DNA from: Dehalococcoidia bacterium
Lineage (GTDB): Bacteria > Chloroflexota > Dehalococcoidia > DSTF01 > WHTK01
Length of the DNA stretch: 64,000 nucleotides
Direction: 5' to 3'
NCBI GenBank assembly: GCA_009377745.1
Contig: WHTK01000019.1
Location: forward strand, 1-64,000
Each line of letters begins with the position of its first letter. The first letter of the stretch is position 1. A program made the translations under genes and the position numbers. The notes under the pieces were generated by a model. That model did not search any database. It was not told the origin of the DNA and worked only from the letters and a program-made list of their open reading frames with translations. This document shows positions 16,263-24,115 of this stretch, piece by piece.

Positions 16263-16514
16263 ATGCTAATACTGACTCGGAAGATTGACCAGTCGATTAT
16301 CATCCAGGGCAACATCACGATTATGGTGCTGGGCGTCGAACGAGATCGCGTCAAGCTCGGCATCGCAGCGCCCGCCGACGTGAGCGTCCTGCGCGAGGAG
16401 CTCACGGCCGATTACGCCCAAAATGCCCCGAGCCCGATGCGGCGGCGCGTGGCCAAACCATCGCTTACGCCGACCCATGGCGCCCTGGCACTCAAGCCGG
16501 AAGAGAAAGAATAA
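16263..16514 (+). CDS. csrA: Carbon storage regulator CsrA
   Basis: This is an 83-residue translational regulator that binds GGA motifs in mRNA leaders and often controls flagellin synthesis. MLILTRKIDQSIIIQG begins the protein, and VERDRVKLGIAAPADVSVLREEL follows. All five strands are present, with an RNA-binding Leu4-Thr5-Arg6 edge and a Val-Leu-Arg-Glu-Glu segment near residues 42-46. A tail of about 30 residues after the core is longer than in E. coli CsrA (61 aa). ATG 16263 is the family start. No fliW is visible nearby. The sigma28-like promoter upstream suggests control by the nearby sigma factor. Confidence 0.93.
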   Translation: MLILTRKIDQSIIIQGNITIMVLGVERDRVKLGIAAPADVSVLREELTADYAQNAPSPMRRRVAKPSLTPTHGALALKPEEKE

Positions 16515-16616
16515 CCGCCGCAACCGGATATCCATCATTGCCGCGGCCCGCTGGCTGCGTTAACTCAAGCTAGCTCTGGCTTCCGCCCTACATCGTCTGT
16601 CTCAGGGAAACCCGCC

Positions 16617-17231
16617 ATGCCTTTCTCCCTCCGCTCAATCTTCGGCGCCAACCCGGACGATGAGGATCAGGAGACCGACCCCCAGGTCCTGAGCCAGTTC
16701 CGCCGCCAGGTGGAGGGCGTGCGCCGTACCGTCCTTTACGACGGCGACGTCGGCCTTTACCAGGGCTGGTACTTTGAACTGCGTCTCAAGGAGGAGATGC
16801 TGCGCTGCGACCGCTACGGCTTCTCCTTCGCCGTGATCACCGTAAAGCTACTCGATCTTCAGAGCTTTGACCTCAAAGAGGAAGCCTGGCATCGCAAAGC
16901 CGCCACCGCCGCTTACGTCACTGCCCGGGCCGTGCGCACCGTCGACCTCACAGCCTCTCTCGGTACCGGTGAGTTCGCGGTCTGCCTTGTCCACTGCACC
17001 CACGCCGGGGCAGAGCGGGCGGTCAAACGTCTAGCGCGTACCCTCGGCTCCTATTCGTGCGAGATCGGTATGGCCGTCTATCCGGAGGACAACCTCGAAG
17101 GCCGCATGCTGGTCGAGTTGGCGCGCGGCGCGGCCAGACCTATAACAATGAGCAGCAGGCGCTTACCTGCTCCGTCCCGGCGAAGAGTCCGCCTCGGACA
17201 CTCCGCCACGGACCTAGTAACGCCCCACTAG
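16617..17231 (+). CDS. Degenerate GGDEF-domain protein (1)
   Basis: This 204-residue protein has an N-terminal segment of about 55 residues and then a GGDEF-like fold. FELRLKEEMLRCDRYGFSFAVITVKL is the first helix-strand. The GGDEF signature is reduced to GTGEF, and YSCEIGMAVYPED is the late strand. The degenerate signature and lost metal-binding residues suggest it does not make c-di-GMP and is a sensor or scaffold (inference). After VELARGAA the composition turns Arg/Ser-rich. Other frames read YNNEQQA (17140-17160) and YLLRPGEESASDTPPRT ending at TAG 17217, so the last 35 residues may result from one or two frameshifts. A second protein of this kind is at 24970. Confidence 0.75.
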   Translation: MPFSLRSIFGANPDDEDQETDPQVLSQFRRQVEGVRRTVLYDGDVGLYQGWYFELRLKEEMLRCDRYGFSFAVITVKLLDLQSFDLKEEAWHRKAATAAYVTARAVRTVDLTASLGTGEFAVCLVHCTHAGAERAVKRLARTLGSYSCEIGMAVYPEDNLEGRMLVELARGAARPITMSSRRLPAPSRRRVRLGHSATDLVTPH

Positions 17232-17260
17232 CGTCTAGCCTAGCTTCAGGGAACGATTTC

Positions 17261-17280
17261 GGGCGCACGGCCGTGCGCCC
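17261..17280. repeat. Palindrome family D, GGGCGCACGGCCGTGCGCCC
   Basis: This is a perfect 20-bp palindrome between the GGDEF-like gene and the convergent oxidoreductase gene. The same core GCACGGCCGTGC recurs at 19955 and 21933. Confidence 0.7.
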
Positions 17281-17307
17281 TCCCGCGGGTAAGCGAAAGC
17301 TGGCTGG

Positions 17308-18285
17308 CTAGGCGACCGAATGAGGTGATGCCGCGAAAGAGCGGCCGAGGATGACCCGGAAGCGGGGCTGCTCCTCGCCAACCTCGACGGGGGCGGGGGC
17401 GCCATCGGCCTGAAGCGAGCGGTCCGTGGCCTGCAGCACGGCGATCGAGCGCAGCCAGAGGGAGGCCTCGGCCTGGGCCAGGTTGGTCTTGAGGGTCGCG
17501 TCCAGGAAGGCAAGGCATTGCTGGCGCGCCATCTCTTCCGGCCCGGGCGGCGGACAGGAGAGCCAACGCGCCTGAGGGCCGGCTGCCGGGCGTGAATCGT
17601 CCTCGACCAGGCGCAGCGGCATGCTCTGATTCAGCTCATCGACGTAGGCTTTGCGGTTGGCGGCGGCGAGCAGCGTCTCGCGGCGTTCGATCGCCTCACC
17701 CATGCCGACCTGAATGAAGGCTTCGAGGCCGGCGAAGACCAGTCGCAGCGCGATCAGGTCGGGGGCGTTGCGCATCGGGTTGGCCTCGGCCAGGCCGGAG
17801 ACCTCCACCGGGGACTCGGACGTGATGCTCAGCAGAAGGGCAATGGCCTCAAGGGTGCGCAGACGCACCAGGGCGCTGTTGGTCGGCTCTGTGCAGAGGG
17901 TCTCAAGGCGGAGATAGCGAGGACGCCAGGTAGCGTCCGTCTCCGTCAGGCTGTTAACGAAGCGATAGCCGGGGTGGTAGCGACGCTCGTTCCAGATGAA
18001 GATCGATTGGGCGCGCTTGCGATCAGCGAAGAGCAACGCCAGCCGCTCGGCGGAGATAGCGCCCGGCGCGGCGATCATCAGGTGCCGCCCGGACTCGATA
18101 GCCTGGCGGGCGATGGCGAAGGCGCCGTTGCACTCGCCGAGGATGACCGGCGTATGGTCGCCTGCCTCCAGGTCCAGAGCGCGGTTAACCTTGAAGCCGG
18201 CCCGGTAGAGGACCTCACCGCAGGTTTGCGCCGCGGCGCCGCTGCCGAGGATTGTGACGTCTACCAACCTATGCAGCCTCAGCAA
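17308..18285 (-). CDS. Gfo/Idh/MocA-like oxidoreductase, divergent
   Basis: The protein has up to 325 residues. The N-terminal Rossmann strand and turn read VDVTILGSGAAAQTCGEVL, with GxGxxA-like spacing. A second nucleotide-binding strand, HLMIAAPGAISAERLALLFAD, resembles the EKP region of Gfo/Idh proteins but lacks the Lys-Pro. The C-terminal domain is mainly beta and ends in low complexity. Catalysis is doubtful. The start is uncertain: TTG 18285 overlaps the sigma-factor 3' end by 17 nt, and TTG 18267, one base after that stop, would give MVDVTILGSG. It lies directly downstream of the sigma gene and is likely cotranscribed with it. The function is unknown. Confidence 0.65.
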   Translation of the reverse strand: MLRLHRLVDVTILGSGAAAQTCGEVLYRAGFKVNRALDLEAGDHTPVILGECNGAFAIARQAIESGRHLMIAAPGAISAERLALLFADRKRAQSIFIWNERRYHPGYRFVNSLTETDATWRPRYLRLETLCTEPTNSALVRLRTLEAIALLLSITSESPVEVSGLAEANPMRNAPDLIALRLVFAGLEAFIQVGMGEAIERRETLLAAANRKAYVDELNQSMPLRLVEDDSRPAAGPQARWLSCPPPGPEEMARQQCLAFLDATLKTNLAQAEASLWLRSIAVLQATDRSLQADGAPAPVEVGEEQPRFRVILGRSFAASPHSVA

Positions 18286-19090
18286 GCTCCACGGAGAGCG
18301 CGGTGCGCAGGCGGCGGATGGCGCGGTGCCTCAGCTGGGAGGCGCGCGATTCCGAGATCGCCATGGCGTTACCGATGCTCTTCAAGGATCGGGATTCGAT
18401 GTAGTAGAGGCGGATGATATCGCGCTCGCGGTCCGGCAGGTCTTCGATGGCCTCCAAAAGCTCGCGGCGGAGAATCTCGCGCTGAGTGACGCTGTGCGGG
18501 TCGATGCCGGGGTCTTCGTCCGCCATCTCGTTGAGCTTCTCGGTGGCGCCGTTGACCGTCATGTCCGCCAGGCTCTCCAGGGAGAGGACGCGGATGCTGC
18601 TGGCCTGCGAGGCTGAAAGCAGCTCGTCCAGGGGAAGGTGCAGGCGCTCGGCTACTTCAGCCTTGGTCGGCGTACGGCCGAGGTCCGTGTAGAGCGAAGC
18701 CACGGCCTTCTCGATGTCGGACGACATCTTCTGCAACGAGCGCGGCAGCGGGTGGGCGGCGCGCAGAGCGTCCAGGATTGAGCCACGGATTCGCGGCAGA
18801 GCGTAGGTCGAGAACTTAGCGCCGCGGTTGGGGTCATAAGAGCGGTGGGCTTCGAGGAGGCCCTGGACGCCACAGCTGACCATGTCTTCGTACTGAAGGA
18901 TGCTGGACTGGCTGGAGCCGGATACCACGCGGTTGACGGCGTGGCGCACCAGCGGCATGTACTCCTTGACGACCCTAGTCAGCTCATCATCGAGGCTTTC
19001 GGCGTCCCGCGGGGGCAGCTCATCCAGCTCTATCTCTTCGAGTTCGGCGTCATCAACGTCTTGCTCAGGCACGATTATCAAGAGATGCAT
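18269..19090 (-). CDS. FliA/WhiG-family RNA polymerase sigma factor
   Basis: This 273-residue group 3 sigma factor has an acidic N-terminal tail (about 1-35, EQDVDDAELEEIELDELPP). Region 2 follows (LVRHAVNRVV... ILQYEDMVSCGVQGLLEAHRSYD and FSTYALPRIRGSILDALR), the typical FliA -10-binding pattern. Region 3 contains RSLQKMSSDIEKAVASLYTDLGRTPTKAEVAERL, and region 4 has LPDRERDIIRLYYIESRSLKSIGNAMAISESRASQLRHRAIRRL. Such factors read TAAA/GCCGATAA promoters for flagella, motility or sporulation. A matching promoter lies before csrA 2 kb away. No anti-sigma FlgM is adjacent. Confidence 0.93.
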   Translation of the reverse strand: MHLLIIVPEQDVDDAELEEIELDELPPRDAESLDDELTRVVKEYMPLVRHAVNRVVSGSSQSSILQYEDMVSCGVQGLLEAHRSYDPNRGAKFSTYALPRIRGSILDALRAAHPLPRSLQKMSSDIEKAVASLYTDLGRTPTKAEVAERLHLPLDELLSASQASSIRVLSLESLADMTVNGATEKLNEMADEDPGIDPHSVTQREILRRELLEAIEDLPDRERDIIRLYYIESRSLKSIGNAMAISESRASQLRHRAIRRLRTALSVELAEAA

Positions 19091-19282
19091 CCTCCGTCAG
19101 CGCATAAGAATCGCCGCCTCTAGGACGGCTGCGCCAGTATCTCGTTTGTGGCTGAGCGCTCCTATGAGGGATACCTCTAGCGCCATGCCATCCTTGGCCC
19201 TAAAGAAAAGGGGTCATTACCTAATCTCGACTGGTTATGTCCCTGTCTGTTGCGTTTCTTCTTGACGTAAACGTGAAGGCAT

Positions 19283-19717
19283 GTGAGCATTAGATTGCAG
19301 ATGACCCTGGTTGAGACCCATATCTGCCAGCTGAAGCGGCGCTTCCGTACCTGTGGCGCAGGCGCTGCGGGCCTGTGTCAGTACTGCAACCGGCTCTTCT
19401 GCGACGATCACGGCGTGGTCCAGGACGACCGCCAGGAGATCTGTACCCGCCGCTTCTGCCAGGACAAGCGCAGAGACCTGATCCGCCATCTCGAATACAA
19501 GGAAGCCGTCGAGAGCCGCAATGAGAGGCGTCTCTGCGGCATCGAAAGCTGTAGCCGGATCCTAGGTGGCCGCTGTGCCCGCTGCGATGGCTACTTCTGC
19601 GGCCGGCACGTGGAGCCGCGCGAGGAGATGTACCTGCAGAACCGGGTGCGAATGCGCCGCATGGCCTCGCTCTGCCATCACTGCTGGGCGCGCCGCCCCA
19701 TCTGGGTGAGGACGTAG
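19283..19717 (+). CDS. Cys/His-rich zinc-binding protein, unknown
   Basis: This 144-residue protein has two similar zinc-finger-like modules. The first reads CGAGAAGLCQYCNRLFCDDHG (C-x7-C-x2-C-x4-C-x2-H); the second reads CSRILGGRCARCDGYFCGRH with the same spacing at the end. Further Cys residues occur in ICTRRFCQ and LCHHCWARR. These may form treble-clef or B-box-like zinc sites for protein or nucleic-acid binding. There are no membrane segments. The start may be GTG 19283 or ATG 19301, and no strong ribosome site marks either. The stop codon lies in the left arm of a terminal inverted repeat (19715-19738). The family is not recognised. Confidence 0.7.
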   Translation: MSIRLQMTLVETHICQLKRRFRTCGAGAAGLCQYCNRLFCDDHGVVQDDRQEICTRRFCQDKRRDLIRHLEYKEAVESRNERRLCGIESCSRILGGRCARCDGYFCGRHVEPREEMYLQNRVRMRRMASLCHHCWARRPIWVRT

Positions 19718-20066
19718 TAACAAGTAACAGGTAACAAGAAGCCCGGACGCAAATATCTCGGGTTCAGCCCAATGTATGGAAGCAGCCTCTGTTGCTCCCC
19801 ACGGTCAACCCAATCCTAAGGGCAACTGGACTAAGCCCTTCGCCAGTCACGACAGTGTCTTTTGCGAAGGCTTTGCCCGAAGCAATCTCGGGCTAGGCGT
19901 CCATCTGTCATCCAAGATTGCTTCCAAGACCAGATCGCCGTTGCTGTTAACAGAGGGCACGGCCGTGCACCCCTACAGGGCTACCCATTTGCTGAATTAC
20001 GGCCGTGTTAGTGGACCACGCGCGCGTTGGCCACGACCTGTTACTTGTTATCCGTCCTTGTTACTA
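19715..20066. repeat. 350-bp region bounded by inverted repeats (TAGTAACAAG / AACAAGTAACAGG)
   Basis: The left arm 19715-19738 and the reverse complement of the right arm 20037-20066 share TAGTAACAAG and AACAAGTAACAGG. Between them are family A-like pieces (CGAAGCAATCTCGGG; TGTCATCC next to AAGATTGCTTCC) and a palindrome D core at 19955-19972. No convincing gene was seen, so this is a MITE-like or repeat-derived segment with no transposase. Confidence 0.5.
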
Positions 20067-20127
20067 TTGAGGCGCGCAGGGCGGGTGCGCGATGACTGAC
20101 TCCCTCATCGGGAGCAGGAGGCGCTCC

Positions 20128-21726
20128 ATGACGCTCGCACCCCAAACCTCAGGCTCGGCCAATTCCTCACCTGGGCAAGATGCTGCCCTCAACTTCGCGC
20201 TGCTGCGGCTCGCCAACCTCACGGGCGCCGGCCTGGTCCGTGTTGATGCCGAAGGGCACGCCTGGCCGCTGAACGAGACGGCTGCCAACCTGCTCGAAGC
20301 CCTCGGCGGCAGCTACGGCGCAACCGCGCCCGGCGCCCTCTCCTCTGCCCTCGCTACCGCCGCTGAGACCGGCACCCCCCAGCTCAACGAGGTCCTGACC
20401 TCGCCGCCCGTGTCGCGTCATATCACCGTGGCGGCGCTGCACTCGGACGGCATCGGCCTGGTAGCGCTGCGCGATCACACGGAAGAGCGTCTGCTCCAGG
20501 AGCGCCTGCTCCAGTCCGAGAAGATGGCCAGCGTCGGCCAGCTGGTCTCCGGCGTCGCCCACGAGCTCAACAATCCCCTGACCGGCGTCATGGGCTTCTC
20601 GCAGCTGCTGCTGGCGCGGGAGCTGGACGACACAGTGCGCATCCAGATCCAAACGATCTACGGCGAGGCCGAGCGCGCCGCCAAGATCGTCCAGAACCTG
20701 CTCTCATTCGCTCGCCGCCGCCGTCCGACCAAGGAGATGGCCGACGTCAACGCCCTGATGCAGCGCGTGCTGGAGCTACGCAGCTACGATTTCACGATCC
20801 GCAACATCGGCCTCGACATCACGCTCGACGCTCACATGGCCCGCGTCTGGGTGGATCCCGACCAGATCCAGCAGGTCTTCTTCAACGTGATCAAGAATGC
20901 GGAGCAGGCGATGATCGACGCGCACGGCAGCGGCAAGCTCACCGTGGTCACCGCCGGCGCTGAGGACAGCGTCCGTATCTCGATCTCCGACGACGGCCCC
21001 GGCATCCCGCCCGAGGTCGCTCGCCGCATCTTCGACCCGTTCTTCACCACCAAGGACGCCGGCGAGGGCACCGGCCTGGGGCTGACGATCTGCTACGGCA
21101 TCATCGATGAGCACGGCGGGCGCATCTGGACCGAGAACCTGCCCGAGGCCGGCTCCGTCTTTCACATCGAACTGCCTATCGGCGCCGGCGAGGAGCGCGA
21201 GCCGGGGACGGCCCACGGTGGCGGCGCGGTTGGTGTAACGCCCTCAGCGGTCAGCGGCCGTCGCATCCTCGTCGTCGATGACGAGGTCAGCATCCGCCTC
21301 CTGCTGCACGATATCCTGCGTCTCGATCAGCACTCGGTCGCCCTGGCCAGCAGCGGCCTCGAAGCCGCCGACCTGGTCGAGCGGGAGCGCTTTGACATCA
21401 TCATTACGGACATGAAGATGCCCGGCATGGATGGGGCCTCCTTCTTCCGCCAGGTGCAGGAGCGCGACCCGGCCCAGGCCGAGCGCATTATCTTCATAAC
21501 CGGCGACACGGTCAGCCCGGATACTCGCGCCTTCCTACAGCGCGTGACCAATCCGGTGCTCGCGAAGCCGTTCAAGATCGGTCCTCTGCGTGACGCCATC
21601 GAGGCCGTCCTCGGTCGCGGCGCTATCAGTGCGGCGGCGCCCAGCCTCGTCGAGTCCGCGATCCACGCCTCCGAGCCTGATGCGCAGCCGGCTAAGACCA
21701 CGCCTGACACGCATACGTCGTCCTGA
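20128..21726 (+). CDS. Hybrid sensor histidine kinase with C-terminal receiver
   Basis: This 532-residue cytoplasmic protein is counted from ATG 20128. That start has AGGAGG 6 nt upstream; an ATG at 20092 lacks a site. It has a PAS-like N-terminal region (about 15-120), then HisKA with GVAHELNNPLTGVMGFSQLL (His145) and HATPase with NVIKNAEQAM, DDGPGIPPE, FDPFFTTK and GTGLGL motifs. A linker leads to a receiver with VVDDE, phospho-acceptor Asp in DIIITDMKMPG and Lys in LAKPF. The NtrB-like kinase core has no membrane segment, so the signal is cytosolic. Phosphate may flow to the lone receivers in the window (26545, 51080), which is speculative. Confidence 0.93.
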   Translation: MTLAPQTSGSANSSPGQDAALNFALLRLANLTGAGLVRVDAEGHAWPLNETAANLLEALGGSYGATAPGALSSALATAAETGTPQLNEVLTSPPVSRHITVAALHSDGIGLVALRDHTEERLLQERLLQSEKMASVGQLVSGVAHELNNPLTGVMGFSQLLLARELDDTVRIQIQTIYGEAERAAKIVQNLLSFARRRRPTKEMADVNALMQRVLELRSYDFTIRNIGLDITLDAHMARVWVDPDQIQQVFFNVIKNAEQAMIDAHGSGKLTVVTAGAEDSVRISISDDGPGIPPEVARRIFDPFFTTKDAGEGTGLGLTICYGIIDEHGGRIWTENLPEAGSVFHIELPIGAGEEREPGTAHGGGAVGVTPSAVSGRRILVVDDEVSIRLLLHDILRLDQHSVALASSGLEAADLVERERFDIIITDMKMPGMDGASFFRQVQERDPAQAERIIFITGDTVSPDTRAFLQRVTNPVLAKPFKIGPLRDAIEAVLGRGAISAAAPSLVESAIHASEPDAQPAKTTPDTHTSS

Positions 21727-21785
21727 TCGCTGACTTCGCCGCTTGCCATTCCAGCTAGGGGGCATTCGTCTCACAGGTGAGTCTT

Positions 21786-21853
21786 AGATTCTTCGCCCTT
21801 ACATCGCGCAGAATGACCCACTGAAATGTCATTCCGAGGCACGAGGAATCTTG
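21786..21853. repeat. Divergent pair of family A repeats
   Basis: A minus copy (21786-21818) is followed 8 nt later by a plus copy (21827-21853, TGTCATTCCGAGGCACGAGG). The pair can form a long hairpin after the histidine kinase gene. Confidence 0.55.
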
Positions 21854-21932
21854 CCCCGCGAAGCAAAACTCACGTCGCCTCCCGTCGTCAGACCCATCTA
21901 CGTCTCGGCGGCAAAGCCTTAACCGTAGATCG

Positions 21933-21962
21933 CCTGGGGGCGCACGGCCGTGCGCCCCCAGG
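21933..21962. repeat. 30-bp perfect palindrome, family D
   Basis: CCTGGGGGCGCACGG is followed immediately by its exact reverse complement. It lies between convergent genes and could terminate transcription from both sides, although it lacks a T tract. Confidence 0.7.
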
Positions 21963-21992
21963 ACGGCGCGGCCGCTATGCCCGCATCACCGT

Positions 21993-23354
21993 CTACGGCA
22001 ACCCGATTGCGCCCGCTGCCGCCGATAGCGCCCCCGCGTCGGCTGAGACGAGCAGCGTGACGGCGTCGCCGCGCAGGCCGACTCGCCAGTCTTTGGCGCC
22101 AAGGCGAGCGCTAAAGCCGGCTTCCGAGGCCGGCTGGACGCCACCGCCACGAGCTTCCAGCGAGGCGCTGAGAGTCGTGAAGAACTGTTGCGCCTCCTCG
22201 GCGCTGTCCCAGACGATCGAGGCCTGGAAGAGACGCGCCTCGCCGTTGCCGTAGAGCGTCCAGGCGTCGCCGCCCCAGCCCGCGGCCCCGGCTTGCGCCC
22301 GGGGGCGGTCGCCGCGCAGGCGCAGGCCCAGGACCAGCACGTTCTGCAGGATGTACTCACCCAGCGTGCTGCTCTCGATCTCAGCCCAACCCGCCCCCAG
22401 CGCTGGCAACACGGGGCTCAGAGTCACCGGCTCGGGCTTTTCGCCGGCCGTGTATTTGTCGGGATGGAGGATCTGCTCCGTGCTGACGGGCGGGTTTTCG
22501 AAGAGCGGCGCTGTACTCATCGTGCCTCTCTCCGTAACCGTCTGGACGAAGCAGAAGCCATCGTCATACCAAGTGTTGATGTCCCGCTGGATGGCGAAGG
22601 GTATGCCGAGCAAGTCCTGCACCGGCGGGATCGCGAAGCACATTGGCCGCCGCAGCGCCACGAAGCCGAAGTAGGCGTTCTCAGTGCTCACCGCGTCGCC
22701 TTCTATCAGCGTCGTATAGGCACTCGATCTGTCCCAGTCGTCCTCGATCGCCTCGCGAGTTGGGTCGAGGTCGTGGTACTGATCTTGCAGCGCGTGCGCA
22801 TACTCGTGGACCAGCGTCGTGTCCGTCAGGACGCCGCGGGATATCTGGTCCTCGATCAAATAGAACGTCTTATGTTCCGGGCTGTAGAAGGCGAGGATGC
22901 CCAGCTCCAGGAAGCGCAAGTACATTTTCATCAGGTCGAGATCGTCGGCGATCAAGCCCAGGTGCCGGTAAACGTCCTGCTGGACCGCGATCTGCTCCGC
23001 CTCCGCCTCGTATTGCAGCTTGTAGTTGTCGATGGCGTCCTGGCGGCCGACAAGCCGCATCTGCACCTCGCCCATCGGCGGCGTGCCACGCACCTGAGCC
23101 GTCTTGTCGAGGATGGGCTGAACGCGCTCGAGGAGATCGGGCGGGAAGGGGCGGGTGTTGTTGGGCTCAGGGATCGGCGTCGGCGTTGACGGGACGGCGC
23201 TCGCCGTGGGCCCCACGGCCTCGGTCGAAGACGGCGGCGGTGAGGGATCGGCGTTGGACGGGGAGTCGCCGTCGCAGGCGAGCAGCATCGCACCCAGGAG
23301 GATGGCGACGAGGATCAGGCTAAGTCGGCGAGGAAATGCGGGGTCAATTGGCAA
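21993..23354 (-). CDS. Lipoprotein zinc metalloprotease (HEYAH), gluzincin-like
   Basis: This 453-residue exported lipoprotein has the signal LSLILVAILLGAMLLAC with the lipid-attached Cys at 27. A Pro/Thr/Ser-rich linker follows (about 30-65). The zinc motif HEYAH lies at 183-187 within LVHEYAHALQDQYHDL. A conserved Glu in LIEGDAVSTE, about 33 residues on, is the likely third ligand. The C-terminal half is Ala/Gly-rich and probably a binding domain. The substrate is unknown. The upstream Nudix gene ends 3 nt before this start, so the two are cotranscribed. Confidence 0.8.
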   Translation of the reverse strand: MPIDPAFPRRLSLILVAILLGAMLLACDGDSPSNADPSPPPSSTEAVGPTASAVPSTPTPIPEPNNTRPFPPDLLERVQPILDKTAQVRGTPPMGEVQMRLVGRQDAIDNYKLQYEAEAEQIAVQQDVYRHLGLIADDLDLMKMYLRFLELGILAFYSPEHKTFYLIEDQISRGVLTDTTLVHEYAHALQDQYHDLDPTREAIEDDWDRSSAYTTLIEGDAVSTENAYFGFVALRRPMCFAIPPVQDLLGIPFAIQRDINTWYDDGFCFVQTVTERGTMSTAPLFENPPVSTEQILHPDKYTAGEKPEPVTLSPVLPALGAGWAEIESSTLGEYILQNVLVLGLRLRGDRPRAQAGAAGWGGDAWTLYGNGEARLFQASIVWDSAEEAQQFFTTLSASLEARGGGVQPASEAGFSARLGAKDWRVGLRGDAVTLLVSADAGALSAAAGAIGLP

Positions 23355-23357
23355 ATA

Positions 23358-23864
23358 TCAGCTCGTCTGGGCTTCGTTCTCTTTATTATCGCGGGCGGCC
23401 CAGGCTTTCAGGATAGCAGCGTCGTGCGGGAAGGCGAGCGCAGGCAGGGCCTCCGGCGCGAACGCCCGGACCTCGAGGCACTCCTCGCCGGCGCAGAGCT
23501 CGCCGCCGATGACCGTCCCGGCGTAGGCGATGAAGACGGTGCGCTCGCCGGCGGTGGAGTAGGCGCCGATCAGGCCATCGATGCGCACCTCCAGGCCTGT
23601 CTCCTCCCGCACCTCACGCGCCGCGGCGTCTTCGAGCACCTCACCGGCGTCCACGAAGCCGGAGGGAAACGACCAGCCGCCGAGCTTGGGCTCGTGCGCC
23701 CGCTGGCCCAGGACGATTCGGCCCTCCAGCTCGACGACTACGCCGACGCCGACCTTGGGGTCCTCGAAATGCACGCGGCCGCAGCCAGGGCAGACGGGCC
23801 GCGGTTTGCCAAAGGCAATACGTTCTTCGAGCCGGGCGCCGCAGTCAGCGCAGAAAGTCGGCAT
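23358..23864 (-). CDS. Nudix hydrolase with N-terminal zinc ribbon
   Basis: This is a 168-residue protein from ATG 23864; an upstream in-frame start at 23921 would add 19 unconserved residues. The N-terminal ribbon MPTFCADCG ... VCPGCGRVHFEDPK has two CxxC pairs, as in NudC-like proteins. The Nudix box matches G-x5-E-x7-REVxEExGL exactly in GFVDAGEVLEDAAAREVREE. The family cleaves nucleoside diphosphate derivatives such as NADH or ADP-ribose. It lacks the SQPWPFPxS motif of true NudC, so the substrate remains open. It lies upstream of the HEYAH protease on the same transcript. Confidence 0.9.
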   Translation of the reverse strand: MPTFCADCGARLEERIAFGKPRPVCPGCGRVHFEDPKVGVGVVVELEGRIVLGQRAHEPKLGGWSFPSGFVDAGEVLEDAAAREVREETGLEVRIDGLIGAYSTAGERTVFIAYAGTVIGGELCAGEECLEVRAFAPEALPALAFPHDAAILKAWAARDNKENEAQTS

Positions 23865-24115
23865 GTGGTCAGAGTAACAAGTCCCAGTAGCAACAGATGA
23901 CGGTAGGAGCGAAAATCGCATGCCCAGCCTTCCCGTCTGGGGTGCCTTCCTACGAATCTCCCGGCTTCCACCCCGTGGCTACCTACTCCGCGCGGAAGCG
24001 GCAACCCAACATGGCCGAGAGCATCATCGACCTTTCGAATGCGGCTGGAGGAGCCAGGCTAGCCAGCCGCGCCGTGCGGTGGATTGAGGGTTACTGAGGG
24101 AGGGAGAGTATGAGG

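Noticed and set aside
23897-24097. Small plus-strand open frame between the Nudix and deacetylase genes
   Set aside because: There is no ribosome site, no motif and no conserved-looking segment.
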